Source of the DNA: UBA1738 sp045577675
GTDB lineage: Bacteria; Bacillota; Clostridia; UBA1381
Assembly: GCA_045577675.1 (NCBI GenBank)
Contig: JAZNIV010000081.1
Location: 1 to 12,625 of the forward strand
Reading direction: 5' to 3'
DNA length: 12,625 bases
The translations under genes were made by a program, and so were the position numbers. This document shows, piece by piece, positions 1 to 7,833 of the stretch (positions within the stretch are counted from its first letter, which is position 1; every line of letters begins with the position of its first letter). The notes beneath the pieces are model-generated. The model saw only the letters and a program-made list of their open reading frames with translations, searched no databases and had not been told where the DNA came from.

Positions 1-1027
1 TATAAGAAATAGTAGTGGGCGTTTCGCCTGAGTTAAAGCTCAGCCCTACTATATAATCACTTTCATAGGCATCATCATCAAATGTAAACACAATCCCTTC
101 CATCGATAGCTGAAGTCTTAAATCATAATTATACATATCTATAAAACTAAATGTGTAGGTTGTACTTGCATCATTTGTGCTTACTTTAGTCTTTTTAGCA
201 TATTTTTCAGAAATTACATCGCCTTCACCGTCACAGTCTGCTATTTGGGCAAATCCTGCATCATCCGCCCACTTTGCTCTTAGAACATAGCCATTACCAT
301 CTTTATTAAGTACATTTTTAAGACTGTTAATGTTTTCAAGCTGTTCTTCAGTGAGTTTTTCTTGAAACCCTCCGCTCAGTTCATTCTTAATTTCCGCCTT
401 ATCCTCGTTCGTCCAGTAGTCAGTACCTCTTTTTGGAGTATAGCCGTCTTTTCCATTTGCACCGTCTTTCCCTGTTTCCCCGGCTATGCCCTGCTCTCCT
501 TTATCGCCTTTATCTCCCTTAGTGCCCTGCAAGCCTCGCTCACCTTGTTCACCCTTTTCGCCTTTTGCCGAAAGTCCTGAATCAATATGAGAATCAGCTT
601 TCATATCATACACAAACCAATTACCATTTTCACCGATAATCGGAACAGTATTTCTTACAAGCGATTCCCATACATCCGGTGTCGGCACCTTCGGAGCTGT
701 ACCCTCAGAATACGCACCCTGCTTTACATTAAGCTGTATCAAATTTGTACTTACCCTTTTTATTTCATCATCTGCAGATGTTCCATAGCAGCCAATATAT
801 ACAGGGCCTGGATTTGTCAGCACTTCATAAGGGATGATACATTCACCGCCCTTTATAGGGTGAGTATATACATCAATGCCCTGTTTGAATACACAGAACC
901 ACAAAAGACCTTCTATGCTGCATTCAATTTCAAATCGACATATATATGTATTGACATTCCCGGTAAATCCGGAATTATATCCACCTGATGCAAGGCGGTC
1001 ATTTTTAATTTTGAAATTAAATTCCAT
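1..1027 (-). CDS. tail fibre / receptor-binding protein with collagen-like stalk (3' end missing)
   Basis: The reading frame opens with ATG at 1027 and stays open to the left window edge (342 codons seen, no stop). GAGGTGAG lies 5 bases upstream of the ATG and overlaps the end of the preceding gene. Three parts are visible. Residues 1-150 look like a beta-rich tail-attachment domain, ending in the fibre-like stretch GENGNWFVYD. Residues 156-197 form 14 uninterrupted Gly-X-Y triplets rich in Lys, Glu and Asp, followed by YTPKRGTDYW, a motif common after collagen stalks in phage fibres. From about 210 there is a distal region with a GDVISEKYAKK segment and aromatic/Thr-rich strands, probably the start of the receptor-binding tip. 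Collagen-like stalks trimerise phage fibres. Its place at the end of the tail operon supports host recognition. The exact fibre family is not identified, and a BppU-like baseplate protein is the alternative. Confidence 0.8.
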   Translation of the reverse strand, partial: MEFNFKIKNDRLASGGYNSGFTGNVNTYICRFEIECSIEGLLWFCVFKQGIDVYTHPIKGGECIIPYEVLTNPGPVYIGCYGTSADDEIKRVSTNLIQLNVKQGAYSEGTAPKVPTPDVWESLVRNTVPIIGENGNWFVYDMKADSHIDSGLSAKGEKGEQGERGLQGTKGDKGDKGEQGIAGETGKDGANGKDGYTPKRGTDYWTNEDKAEIKNELSGGFQEKLTEEQLENINSLKNVLNKDGNGYVLRAKWADDAGFAQIADCDGEGDVISEKYAKKTKVSTNDASTTYTFSFIDMYNYDLRLQLSMEGIVFTFDDDAYESDYIVGLSFNSGETPTTISY

Positions 1028-1038
1028 ACTTACTCACC

Positions 1039-1881
1039 TCATATTATACCGATGCTGACATTACAGCTGACATAAGAGAAGTTGCTTCCGTCGGCTCTTT
1101 TTACATATATCTCAATACCGTCCTCCTGTTTGGCTGCTACAAGAGAGTATCTAGTTGACGTGGAGTTGTTTATTTTTACTGTCACGCCTGCTTGAGCAGA
1201 ATCATCGAAGCTCGAAATACTTCCGTTATAGGGGGAGAGATTATACACGTTTGTCCCGATGCTCATCTCTCCGTCCCAAAAAACTATATGCTTAACACCT
1301 TGCAGTTCTGCATTAATTTTTACTATTCCGGTTCGGTATACACCTAACGTTGTATCTGATACCACCCCTGAAAACTCGACGTCAAAATTCTGTAGCACAT
1401 TTCCTGCAGGAAGCAGCACCTTAGCCTGTGCAAACTTACGCAAATCCTGCAGTGAGCCGTATCCGATAACCTTTGCTATCATAACAAAATCACCTTCAGT
1501 AGGCTCTGTATCAGACACCTTTAGGCTTGCTCTGCCTGTAAATGTGTCATTAAACGCATAAATATACGAACCGTCAGCGGCATATACCATTTCTGAATCA
1601 ACATATACTTTTGCACCGGACGCAAAAACTATTGTGCCGAGACCTATAGTCACTAAATTATCCTCAATAGTCGGTTTACATCCCATATTAAGACCGCCAT
1701 TTCCGTTATCTTCAGTTTTTAGTATTCCTGACGTCACCAAATCCTTTGTTATATTGTTAAGCTCATCAACACCGAATTTTTCTTCTGAAAATGCTGAAAA
1801 TGTTGTATCTCCCAAATCAACAGCAATATTATTAAAGTCGGCAAGCGTTACCGCCTGATTATCCTCAAAAGTAGTATTCAT
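1039..1881 (-). CDS. tail/baseplate-associated structural protein, uncharacterised
   Basis: This is a 280-residue protein. Its ATG at 1881 directly follows the TAA of the upstream Gp37-like gene, with GCGAGGTGG as a strong ribosome site inside that gene's last codons. There is no signal peptide or membrane segment. The N-terminal 55 residues are polar with helical character. The remainder is rich in Gly, Ser, Thr and Val, with alternating hydrophobic patterns expected of beta structure (around residues 70-110 and 165-280). I do not recognise a catalytic motif. Position between the Gp37-like hub protein and the collagen fibre suggests a baseplate or fibre-adaptor part of the virion, perhaps the upper baseplate component that carries the fibre. 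This role is inferred from gene order, not from a recognised domain. Confidence 0.7.
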   Translation of the reverse strand: MNTTFEDNQAVTLADFNNIAVDLGDTTFSAFSEEKFGVDELNNITKDLVTSGILKTEDNGNGGLNMGCKPTIEDNLVTIGLGTIVFASGAKVYVDSEMVYAADGSYIYAFNDTFTGRASLKVSDTEPTEGDFVMIAKVIGYGSLQDLRKFAQAKVLLPAGNVLQNFDVEFSGVVSDTTLGVYRTGIVKINAELQGVKHIVFWDGEMSIGTNVYNLSPYNGSISSFDDSAQAGVTVKINNSTSTRYSLVAAKQEDGIEIYVKRADGSNFSYVSCNVSIGII

Positions 1882-2829
1882 TTATTCCACCTCGCTTAGT
1901 ATTGGATTTTCAATATATCCGTTTTCTTTTGACATATTAATTCCTGTAATTCGCTTTTTAGTAGCCGTATCATTATTCTGAACACGGACAATATCACCTA
2001 TATGATAATCTGTACCGTGGGTGATTTTGCGTGTTTTTAAATCAATGGTAAGCTCAGCCTTTAATGATGCAAGCTCCTGCAGTGCTTCATCTTCGTTTTT
2101 TGCTGACAGAATGGTATCAATTTTATTTATTCCCGAAAGAGTATTATCAAGAGAAATATACGTCCATACAGGCTCGCCATCTGACTGCTCCTGCTCATAC
2201 CAACCACCAAATGCTTTCGGCTTATTGCTGTAGCTTTCAGAGAACGCATATGCATTTAAGTTATTTGTTGAAAGTAGTAGCTCTGTTTCTTCCGATTTTA
2301 AAACCTCAAAAACAAACTGTTTATTTAATACATCTGCAGACACTTTATAACCGGCATTATCCAGCTTTAAAAGCTCAGTGATATATACATCTGCAGTTTT
2401 GTACTTGTCTGTCGAATATTTCACCTGATTTAAAAATCCCTTTTGACTTCCAAGCGTCAGCCAGTCTGCATTTGCAGAAATTGCTGACCTTGCAAGAGTT
2501 TCAACATCTCCCGAAAGAGTTGTGACTGTTTTAGGAATTACAATTCTGTGTAATAGTCCATTTAAACTCATACCGAACAGTCTGCAGGTATCTTCAAAAA
2601 TATGCCCGGTTAAAAATCCCTGAAAATCCCGCCACACAATAATCAGATTGTCCTCATATTCCTTTACCAAAGCTTTTAGCTTTTCATCAATAAAGACAAT
2701 TTCAACACTGCCCGAATCGCAAAACTCCATAGTGGCATTAACAGATATATATCCCTTATCTACACCAAATGCCGGAAGCTCATATACCTTGTTAAGCTCA
2801 AAATCATAAAAATATACATCGTTACTCAT
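1882..2829 (-). CDS. Gp37-like siphovirus tail protein (tail hub / Tal-equivalent)
   Basis: This 315-residue protein begins with ATG at 2829, overlapping the TGA of the distal tail gene in an ATGA arrangement, which implies translational coupling. Residues 1-120 carry the pattern of the Sipho_Gp37 family (ReqiPepy6 Gp37-like). It has a beta-rich N-terminus, then a 'gxxxVIWR.xxGFLTG' core around residues 68-77 and a 'lfGMSLNGLLHRIVIPKT' stretch near 83-101, matching the family's 'sGrdLxxlLxxRii' segment. The C-terminal part contains the 'ygxhYhIGDIVRVQN' type loop (HGTDYHIGDIVRVQNND) typical of phage hub proteins of the gp27/Tal fold. It probably forms the trimeric hub at the tail tip, between the distal tail ring and the fibre proteins. 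No peptidase or lysozyme domain is attached, so any cell-wall-degrading activity must lie elsewhere. Confidence 0.8.
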   Translation of the reverse strand: MSNDVYFYDFELNKVYELPAFGVDKGYISVNATMEFCDSGSVEIVFIDEKLKALVKEYEDNLIIVWRDFQGFLTGHIFEDTCRLFGMSLNGLLHRIVIPKTVTTLSGDVETLARSAISANADWLTLGSQKGFLNQVKYSTDKYKTADVYITELLKLDNAGYKVSADVLNKQFVFEVLKSEETELLLSTNNLNAYAFSESYSNKPKAFGGWYEQEQSDGEPVWTYISLDNTLSGINKIDTILSAKNEDEALQELASLKAELTIDLKTRKITHGTDYHIGDIVRVQNNDTATKKRITGINMSKENGYIENPILSEVE

Positions 2830-3677
2830 GCGAGCATCACCGCCTTATACTGATTTGCAAACTGTATGTCAATATCCATAATATGACCTGTATTATTTGC
2901 CAAAAGAAGGTCGTTTTCACCTTCAGTAAGACAGAATTTGTCAAGCACCGTATCATCAGACTGCTTGTTTATAATATTTCCGTGAATACTACTTGTGATT
3001 TCACGGTTTTTTACATCTACAGTAATAACCTCGCCGCTTACAATGGTATAGTTAAGCTTGATTACTGCACCTGTTGTTCGGTTTTGGAGTTTAATATTCT
3101 GCATAGTGCCATAAGCGGTAATAGTAAACTTAGGAAACACCGAAACGTCACCGGAATTTGTTATGACCTTTTCGCTTGTTCTTACGGTAGCAACCGCAGG
3201 AAGAGTTATGTAGCCTGTACCGCCCTCATAAGAAGTCGGGAACATATTAGTTCTTGTAGAAAGGCTTATGGATGGGTCATTGATATCCTCAAAATACGGG
3301 TTCGGACATTCAAACTGCAGCACAGCTTTATGCATGCGTCCGAATATGATTTTTTCTATTTCTGCTCCACTTATGCAAATAGCTTTAATTTTACGCTGAC
3401 ATATTGCAGAATATATAAAAATTTCGCATTCTTCTTGGAGAATGTGCAGGATTTCTAACGCGTCATCAGGACCCCCTGAAAAGTCAATTGACATTGTTAT
3501 TGTTCTTGCATTATCGGTCTTTGAGCTGATAGTATATCCTGCTTCTCCTTCAAACTTTACTGTTTTAATATCTCGGGCAGGAAGTCCTAAGCCTGCAATT
3601 TCTAAAAGCCGGCACTTTTCATGCACTCCGCCGCCCACCTCAAACTCACCGTATTTGCTTTTTATTTTGAGAACCAT
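2826..3677 (-). CDS. distal tail protein (Dit, SPP1 gp19.1-like)
   Basis: This 283-residue protein follows the tape measure gene and overlaps its 3' end by 16 bases. The ATG at 3677 has GAGAGGTGG about 9 bases upstream, inside the tape measure gene. The N-terminal half resembles the Sipho_tail/Dit family: strands around 'GYTISSKTDNARTITMSIDF' (about residues 48-67), then a domain boundary marked by 'LQFECPNPYFED' near residues 122-133, a signature of Gram-positive siphovirus Dit proteins. The C-terminal half is beta-rich, consistent with the galectin-like second domain. Dit forms the hexameric ring at the distal end of the tail tube and anchors the hub and receptor-binding parts. The gene order TMP-Dit-hub is the standard one, which strengthens the call. 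Confidence 0.88.
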   Translation of the reverse strand: MVLKIKSKYGEFEVGGGVHEKCRLLEIAGLGLPARDIKTVKFEGEAGYTISSKTDNARTITMSIDFSGGPDDALEILHILQEECEIFIYSAICQRKIKAICISGAEIEKIIFGRMHKAVLQFECPNPYFEDINDPSISLSTRTNMFPTSYEGGTGYITLPAVATVRTSEKVITNSGDVSVFPKFTITAYGTMQNIKLQNRTTGAVIKLNYTIVSGEVITVDVKNREITSSIHGNIINKQSDDTVLDKFCLTEGENDLLLANNTGHIMDIDIQFANQYKAVMLA

Positions 3678-6600
3678 GATGTATACCCACCTCTCATTCG
3701 TTCTAATGTCAGGAAATTGTCTACAGCACGCAGCTCCTTTTGTGTACTGCCTTCATCCTTTGAATTTAAGTTAATTACAGGAGCGTAGCTGTTGTTGATT
3801 GTGTTGTTTCCGGAGGAAGAGCCGGACACTGCCGCTCCCTGCAGAGTCAAATTCAGGCTTGCATTAAATGCCGCAATTGTATTCTGAATTTTTGTCATCT
3901 GATTTTCAAGCTCTGCCACAAACGCTTCTCCAAATTTCTCTGCTGAAATCTGACCGCTTAAAAAGAAGCCTTCAGGGATGTCGGTAAAGCCTGCCTCTCT
4001 TAGCTTCTCTTCCATATATCCTATTGCATCCTCTGTTGCCTCCTGCATTTCTTCCTTATATCGTTTTGCCGATGATGAATCTGCAGCCCTGCGTCCCAGG
4101 CTATATCCTTCTATGTTCTTTTTAAGGTCTGTGTCTGAGTGACCTAAAACTGATTTTATGAACTGTGTTGCAGTAAGAGTATCAAGCTCGTCAAATTCAG
4201 ACATATATGAGCTTATGACATCATTCGAAAAACCAAGACCTGTAAGACGTGATTTAAGCTTATCCACATTCTCGGTAAACTCATTAATCAGTTCAATGTC
4301 CTTAGAGAAGTCATGCATTGTGTAGGTGGTAATGGTTTGGTCGCCTATTTGGAGAGTGTCGGTATCATACAGCTTGCTAATACCTGTAAGCTTGTTTTTG
4401 TAGGCTTCCTGTTTGGATATTACCTCTTCAATCTTCTTTGTGGCATGGTCGGCAATGTCAGAGTACATGGCCTCTATGTCCTTTTTCTGCTGCTCTAAAA
4501 CAGATTTCTGATGGTCGTAAATCTCACCGGTGTAATTAAGCCATTCTTTAGAGCCCTCCGCAAAATATTTGTCACGAAGTCGCTCAAGCTCGGTGTAGTA
4601 CTGTTCGTCATTAATGATGTCAAGTTCTCTTTGATACTTGAGTTTTTCAAGCATGGCATTAAATGCCTTCACTGCCTCATCAGAACTCTCTGTAATCCCT
4701 TTGGCAACGCCGAGAGATAACCATTTTCCTACACCATCACGAGTTAATCCAGCCGGCGAATTGATTCTTGCTTTTTTCTTTGCTGCATTAACTGTTGAAG
4801 TTATAAGGCGTTCTGATGCTTTTCTGGCTGTAACAGCATTAATATCAATACCAACCGCTACACCTTCTGCAATAGGTTTTCCGACCATATCACGTGTTAC
4901 TTTAGAAGGTGAATTAACACCGGCCTTTTTTCTCGCCCTTTCAACCATATCTGAAACAAGCGTATCAATTCTGGCAAGAACAGTCGGGCTTCCGATATCG
5001 ATACCGGATACAATTCCCTCACTGAAATCAAGACCAAAACTTCTCGCTCTTATAACCTTTTCTTCAAAAGTTGCTTCAGCATCGAAGTCAATAAGCTTTT
5101 GAACAGAATCCCTATATTTTGAGATACTTTCTTCACCGTCGGCGATTTTTTCACTATTGCCCTCGATAATCTCTCCCAGCTTACCAATTGAAATTTCATA
5201 CCGTAAAAGCTCATTATCAATTTGCTCTATACTAAATAAATCTTTGCCGGTTATTTCTTCCGCTTTTTCCAAAACGGCATCCATCTGCCTTTGCACCTCT
5301 TCGGTATTAAAATCCTCAATACCTGAAGCATATAAAAGCCATTCCTCCCGTAGTTCTTGCAATGCAATTTGATTGTTAAGTGCACTTACCTTTTCCTCAT
5401 CAAGTGCTGCATTTGTCTTTCTAAGTGCCTCAACTCTTGCAGCAAGCTCCGGTATGTCCGACTTTGTTTCTCTCAACTCTGATTCAAGCTCAAGAGCTGC
5501 TATTCTTGTCAGTGTACCTTCTTGTTCTTTTAATTTATCGACAGTTTCTTGTCTTATTCCGTTTTTTTGTTCTTCAGCAGTTATATACGAGCCGTAGTTT
5601 TGTATAAACCATTCTTCTACAGATTTTACTTCATTCTGAGCCGAGGCAAGCTCAGATGCAGAAAGAGTATTGTCGTTCAATTTGACTTTAAGAGTTTCCC
5701 AAGTGTTAATCTTTTCCTGTGTTACGACTGATTTCTCTGTAGCAGCATCAAAAGCGGAGCTTACACCGGTAATAGTTTCGCCCATTTTATAATATTCGCT
5801 GTCCGCTTCTCTTACCGCTCCTATAATTCCGACCGTTGCTGCAGTCAATCCAACAACTCCTGCAGCCGCCAATCCAAACGGATTTAATGAAAGTGTTGTA
5901 TTAAACAATGCCTGTGCAATTGTAGCGGTAGACACCGCTGCCTTATAACCTAAAACTGCACTACCCGCCACTCCAATGCCTGACGCAAGAAATGTAAGTC
6001 CATCTACAGTTCCCGGAGCAGATATCCATTCTGTAAGCCCTGTTATGTATTCTGTTCCTTTTTCCACTGCGTTACGTAATGGCTCTTCAATACTTTCATA
6101 TATCTTAATTCCCAAGCCTTCTGCAGCACTACCAGCAAGAGTTAAAGAACCTTTTAAATTGTCTAGATTTCTTTCGGCCATTTCAGATACTGCTCCGCCC
6201 GAGTTGTTAACAGCCTTGGTCAGCTTTTCAAAATCGCTCTCGCTTGCATTAACGATTGCAAGAAGTCCAGATAAAGCTTCCTGGCCTCCAAGCATTGCAG
6301 CATATGCCGGCTTTTCTGCTTCTGTAAGTTTCGAAAAAGCCTGACGCATTTCCTTCATCAGAACGTTAAACGGCTTAACTGCACCTGATGAATCTGTTAC
6401 GCTAAGTCCAAGAGCTTTTATAGCATCCTTACTTTCGCCTGTAGGTTTTGCAAGTCTTGTCAGCACCGACCGAAGCGAAGTACCTGCCTGACCACCCTTG
6501 ATTCCGGCATTCGCCATTAGTCCTATTGCAACCGCTGTGTCCTCAATACTGTATCCTAGCGAACCTGCAAGCGGTGCGGCATACTTAAACGTTTCGCCCA

Positions 6601-7111
6601 TCATAGTAACATTTGTATTAGCATTTGAAGAAGCCGCTGCCAAAACATCAGCAAACCTTCCGCTGTCCTTTGCTGTTAGCCCGAATGCTGTTAATGCATC
6701 TGTTACAATATCCGAAACCACTGCAAGGTTTTCACCTGAAGCTGCAGCCAAATCCATAATACCTGCAATACCGGCAGTCATCTCTTGTGTTTTCCAGCCT
6801 GCCATTGCCATATATTCAAAAGCTTCCCCTGCCTGAGTAGCAGAGAATACCGTCTTTTCTCCCATTTCTTTCGCTTTCGCAGACAGTACCTCCATATCCT
6901 CAGCACTTGCCATAGATATAGCTCCAACCTTAGACATCTGAGCCTCAAAGTCCATGCCGACTTTAACGGCCGCTCCTAACCCGGTAGTTGCAGCAGCTCC
7001 TATTGCAGCAAAAGATGTTTTTCCAAGCTTTTCAAGTTTTTTTAATCCTCTTTCAAAGCCTTCATTATCTATTTGAGTATCAAAAAACAAACTTCCATCA
7101 CTATTTCGCAC
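3662..7111 (-). CDS. phage tail tape measure protein (TP901-type)
   Basis: The frame is open from a GTG at 7156, but I prefer the GTG at 7111 because AAAGAGGTGA lies 7 bases before it and the protein then starts with the usual 'DGSLFFDTQID' strand. This gives 1149 residues. Residues 45-345 match the TP901 tape measure core (FEAQMSKVGAIS, then FSATQAGEAFEYMAMAGW and GTSLRSVLTRLAKP). A hydrophobic stretch at about 370-435 is the likely inner-membrane-interacting region. Charged coiled-coil-like helices fill about 470-690 and 825-910. Two copies of an 'NSPs-TRD-VGK-GVA-GI' motif lie near 732-755 and 783-806. Tape measures set tail length and move with DNA at ejection. At about 0.15 nm per residue this predicts a tail of roughly 170 nm. 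It is the largest gene in the window. Confidence 0.95.
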   Translation of the reverse strand: MRNSDGSLFFDTQIDNEGFERGLKKLEKLGKTSFAAIGAAATTGLGAAVKVGMDFEAQMSKVGAISMASAEDMEVLSAKAKEMGEKTVFSATQAGEAFEYMAMAGWKTQEMTAGIAGIMDLAAASGENLAVVSDIVTDALTAFGLTAKDSGRFADVLAAASSNANTNVTMMGETFKYAAPLAGSLGYSIEDTAVAIGLMANAGIKGGQAGTSLRSVLTRLAKPTGESKDAIKALGLSVTDSSGAVKPFNVLMKEMRQAFSKLTEAEKPAYAAMLGGQEALSGLLAIVNASESDFEKLTKAVNNSGGAVSEMAERNLDNLKGSLTLAGSAAEGLGIKIYESIEEPLRNAVEKGTEYITGLTEWISAPGTVDGLTFLASGIGVAGSAVLGYKAAVSTATIAQALFNTTLSLNPFGLAAAGVVGLTAATVGIIGAVREADSEYYKMGETITGVSSAFDAATEKSVVTQEKINTWETLKVKLNDNTLSASELASAQNEVKSVEEWFIQNYGSYITAEEQKNGIRQETVDKLKEQEGTLTRIAALELESELRETKSDIPELAARVEALRKTNAALDEEKVSALNNQIALQELREEWLLYASGIEDFNTEEVQRQMDAVLEKAEEITGKDLFSIEQIDNELLRYEISIGKLGEIIEGNSEKIADGEESISKYRDSVQKLIDFDAEATFEEKVIRARSFGLDFSEGIVSGIDIGSPTVLARIDTLVSDMVERARKKAGVNSPSKVTRDMVGKPIAEGVAVGIDINAVTARKASERLITSTVNAAKKKARINSPAGLTRDGVGKWLSLGVAKGITESSDEAVKAFNAMLEKLKYQRELDIINDEQYYTELERLRDKYFAEGSKEWLNYTGEIYDHQKSVLEQQKKDIEAMYSDIADHATKKIEEVISKQEAYKNKLTGISKLYDTDTLQIGDQTITTYTMHDFSKDIELINEFTENVDKLKSRLTGLGFSNDVISSYMSEFDELDTLTATQFIKSVLGHSDTDLKKNIEGYSLGRRAADSSSAKRYKEEMQEATEDAIGYMEEKLREAGFTDIPEGFFLSGQISAEKFGEAFVAELENQMTKIQNTIAAFNASLNLTLQGAAVSGSSSGNNTINNSYAPVINLNSKDEGSTQKELRAVDNFLTLERMRGGYTSWFSK

Positions 7112-7118
7112 CGATAAA

Positions 7119-7128
7119 TCACCTCTTT
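7119..7128 (-). promoter_or_regulatory. ribosome binding site that decides the tape measure start
   Basis: Reading the minus strand, AAAGAGGTGA is followed by 7 bases and then GTG at 7111. The alternative in-frame GTG at 7156 coincides with the stop codon of the zinc-ribbon gene and has no comparable site, so the tape measure most likely starts at 7111. Confidence 0.7.
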
Positions 7129-7155
7129 GTTGGTATCCATCGGCACATAATGGCA

Positions 7156-7320
7156 CTACTTGGATTTTGTGTTAATATTTATTTCAAATTCTTTTTTACA
7201 ATTTCTGCCTTTACATTTAACTTTTAATCCCTTCACAATTGTTGTATCTTTGTAAAACAAAGGCATTTCATATCCGCACCAAGGGCAGCGGACTTTTTTT
7301 AACTTTTCAATTTTGCACAC
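7156..7320 (-). CDS. small zinc-ribbon protein (54 aa)
   Basis: This short frame between the cassette terminator and the tape measure starts with GTG at 7320 and ends with TAG at 7158-7156. The protein is basic and contains C12-P-W-C15, then 20 residues, then C36-KGRN-C41: a CxxC / CxxxxC zinc-ribbon arrangement. Similar Com-like or 'cysteine-rich' small proteins occur in Firmicutes phage genomes, where they are often unannotated. An in-frame TGA at 7338-7336 limits the start to GTG 7320. The site GGGGGTG overlaps that GTG, leaving open initiation slightly later at a non-standard ATT (7311), which keeps all four core cysteines. Function is unknown. Possible roles are nucleic-acid binding or translational control of the adjacent tape measure (as Com does for mom in phage Mu), but that is only an analogy. 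Confidence 0.65.
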   Translation of the reverse strand: MCKIEKLKKVRCPWCGYEMPLFYKDTTIVKGLKVKCKGRNCKKEFEININTKSK

Positions 7321-7338
7321 CCCCGATTTCTTGTATCA

Positions 7339-7371
7339 AAAAAGCACCTCACGCAGGTGCTTTTTACTTTT
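7339..7371 (-). terminator. rho-independent terminator closing the inserted cassette
   Basis: On the minus strand the stem AAAAAGCACCT / AGGTGCTTTTT encloses a 5-base loop and runs into TTTTTTG. The six core pairs are GCACCT/AGGTGC. The A-tract and T-tract on both sides make it work in principle in either direction. It overlaps the stop codon of the 137-residue gene (7366-7364) and lies inside a late operon that must read through it to reach the tape measure. Confidence 0.85.
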
Positions 7372-7777
7372 TATCAATTCCTATAAACTTTGCTAATTCA
7401 TTTCTTGATTCTATAATCTCTTCTTTATATTCAATCCTTCTTTGTTCATCATATAACGTCACAAGCTCCATTTGATTCTGTATTATTCCAATTCGACTTT
7501 CAATTAACTCAATATTATATTTCTGTTCATCAGCAATTTGAATTTCTGTAATTTCTACACGTCGACTTTGTCCGCATAAATTGTCAATTTTTTTGAATGC
7601 TTTATAAGCATCAAGTTCTGTCATATCAGTATCTATGTATTCATCAAGCACAGTTATAATTTGTCCGGATATATCTAATGTTTGGTCAATACTTATTTTA
7701 GTTGTTAAACTCTCATTACTTGCAAAGAAAATAATAGCTGCTATAATAATGCATATTGTAACAATTATTTTTTTCAT
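7364..7777 (-). CDS. membrane-anchored protein of unknown function (moron-like gene)
   Basis: I chose the ATG at 7777 because GGAGGA lies 7 bases upstream. This gives 137 residues, although the frame extends further upstream. The protein begins MKKIIVTICIIIAAIIFF: a positively charged end followed by one hydrophobic helix (about residues 4-18). This is either a signal peptide or an N-terminal anchor, and no lipobox is seen. The rest, about 115 residues, is hydrophilic, acidic and mostly helical, with a probable coiled-coil near residues 85-130. Only one Cys (68) lies outside the hydrophobic helix. It has its own consensus promoter and terminator, unlike its neighbours. That is the layout of a phage moron, a gene often expressed in the lysogen. 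A superinfection-exclusion or surface-modifying role is plausible, given the anchor and the position beside the tape measure, but no family is recognised. Confidence 0.7.
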   Translation of the reverse strand: MKKIIVTICIIIAAIIFFASNESLTTKISIDQTLDISGQIITVLDEYIDTDMTELDAYKAFKKIDNLCGQSRRVEITEIQIADEQKYNIELIESRIGIIQNQMELVTLYDEQRRIEYKEEIIESRNELAKFIGIDKK

Positions 7778-7784
7778 TTTAGAA

Positions 7785-7790
7785 TCCTCC
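7785..7790 (-). promoter_or_regulatory. ribosome binding site of the moron-like gene
   Basis: GGAGGA on the minus strand sits 7 bases before ATG 7777. It decides against the in-frame upstream ATG at 7793, which would start at the ribosome site itself. Confidence 0.75.
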
Positions 7791-7804
7791 ATGCATTTTT
7801 TTCC

Positions 7805-7833
7805 ATTATATACTATAATGCAATATTTGTCAA
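7805..7833 (-). promoter_or_regulatory. perfect sigma-A/sigma-70 consensus promoter
   Basis: On the minus strand TTGACA (7833-7828) is separated by exactly 17 bases from TATAAT (7810-7805). Both hexamers match the housekeeping consensus fully. The -35 box overlaps the stop codon of the Gp15-like gene. A start about 7 bases beyond the -10 box would give a leader of roughly 20 bases containing GGAGGA before ATG 7777. A constitutive vegetative promoter inside a late structural operon is unusual. Confidence 0.85.

Noticed and set aside
1..1027. Diversity-generating retroelement target in the fibre gene
   Set aside because: No template repeat, no adenine-variable pair and no reverse transcriptase are visible in the window. 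The gene's 3' end, where such a target would lie, is missing.
2883..3458. Plus-strand open frame of 191 codons
   Set aside because: It is antisense to the distal tail gene, lacks a ribosome site, and its product is a Cys/Tyr/Phe-rich mixture typical of reverse-complement translation.
4638..5102. Plus-strand open frame of 154 codons
   Set aside because: It is antisense to the tape measure. The Ser/Ala/Pro-rich low-complexity product mirrors the Gly/Ala/Lys-rich coding strand.
7339..7371. The hairpin as terminator for a plus-strand gene
   Set aside because: Although symmetrical enough to act in either direction, no credible plus-strand gene lies to its left.
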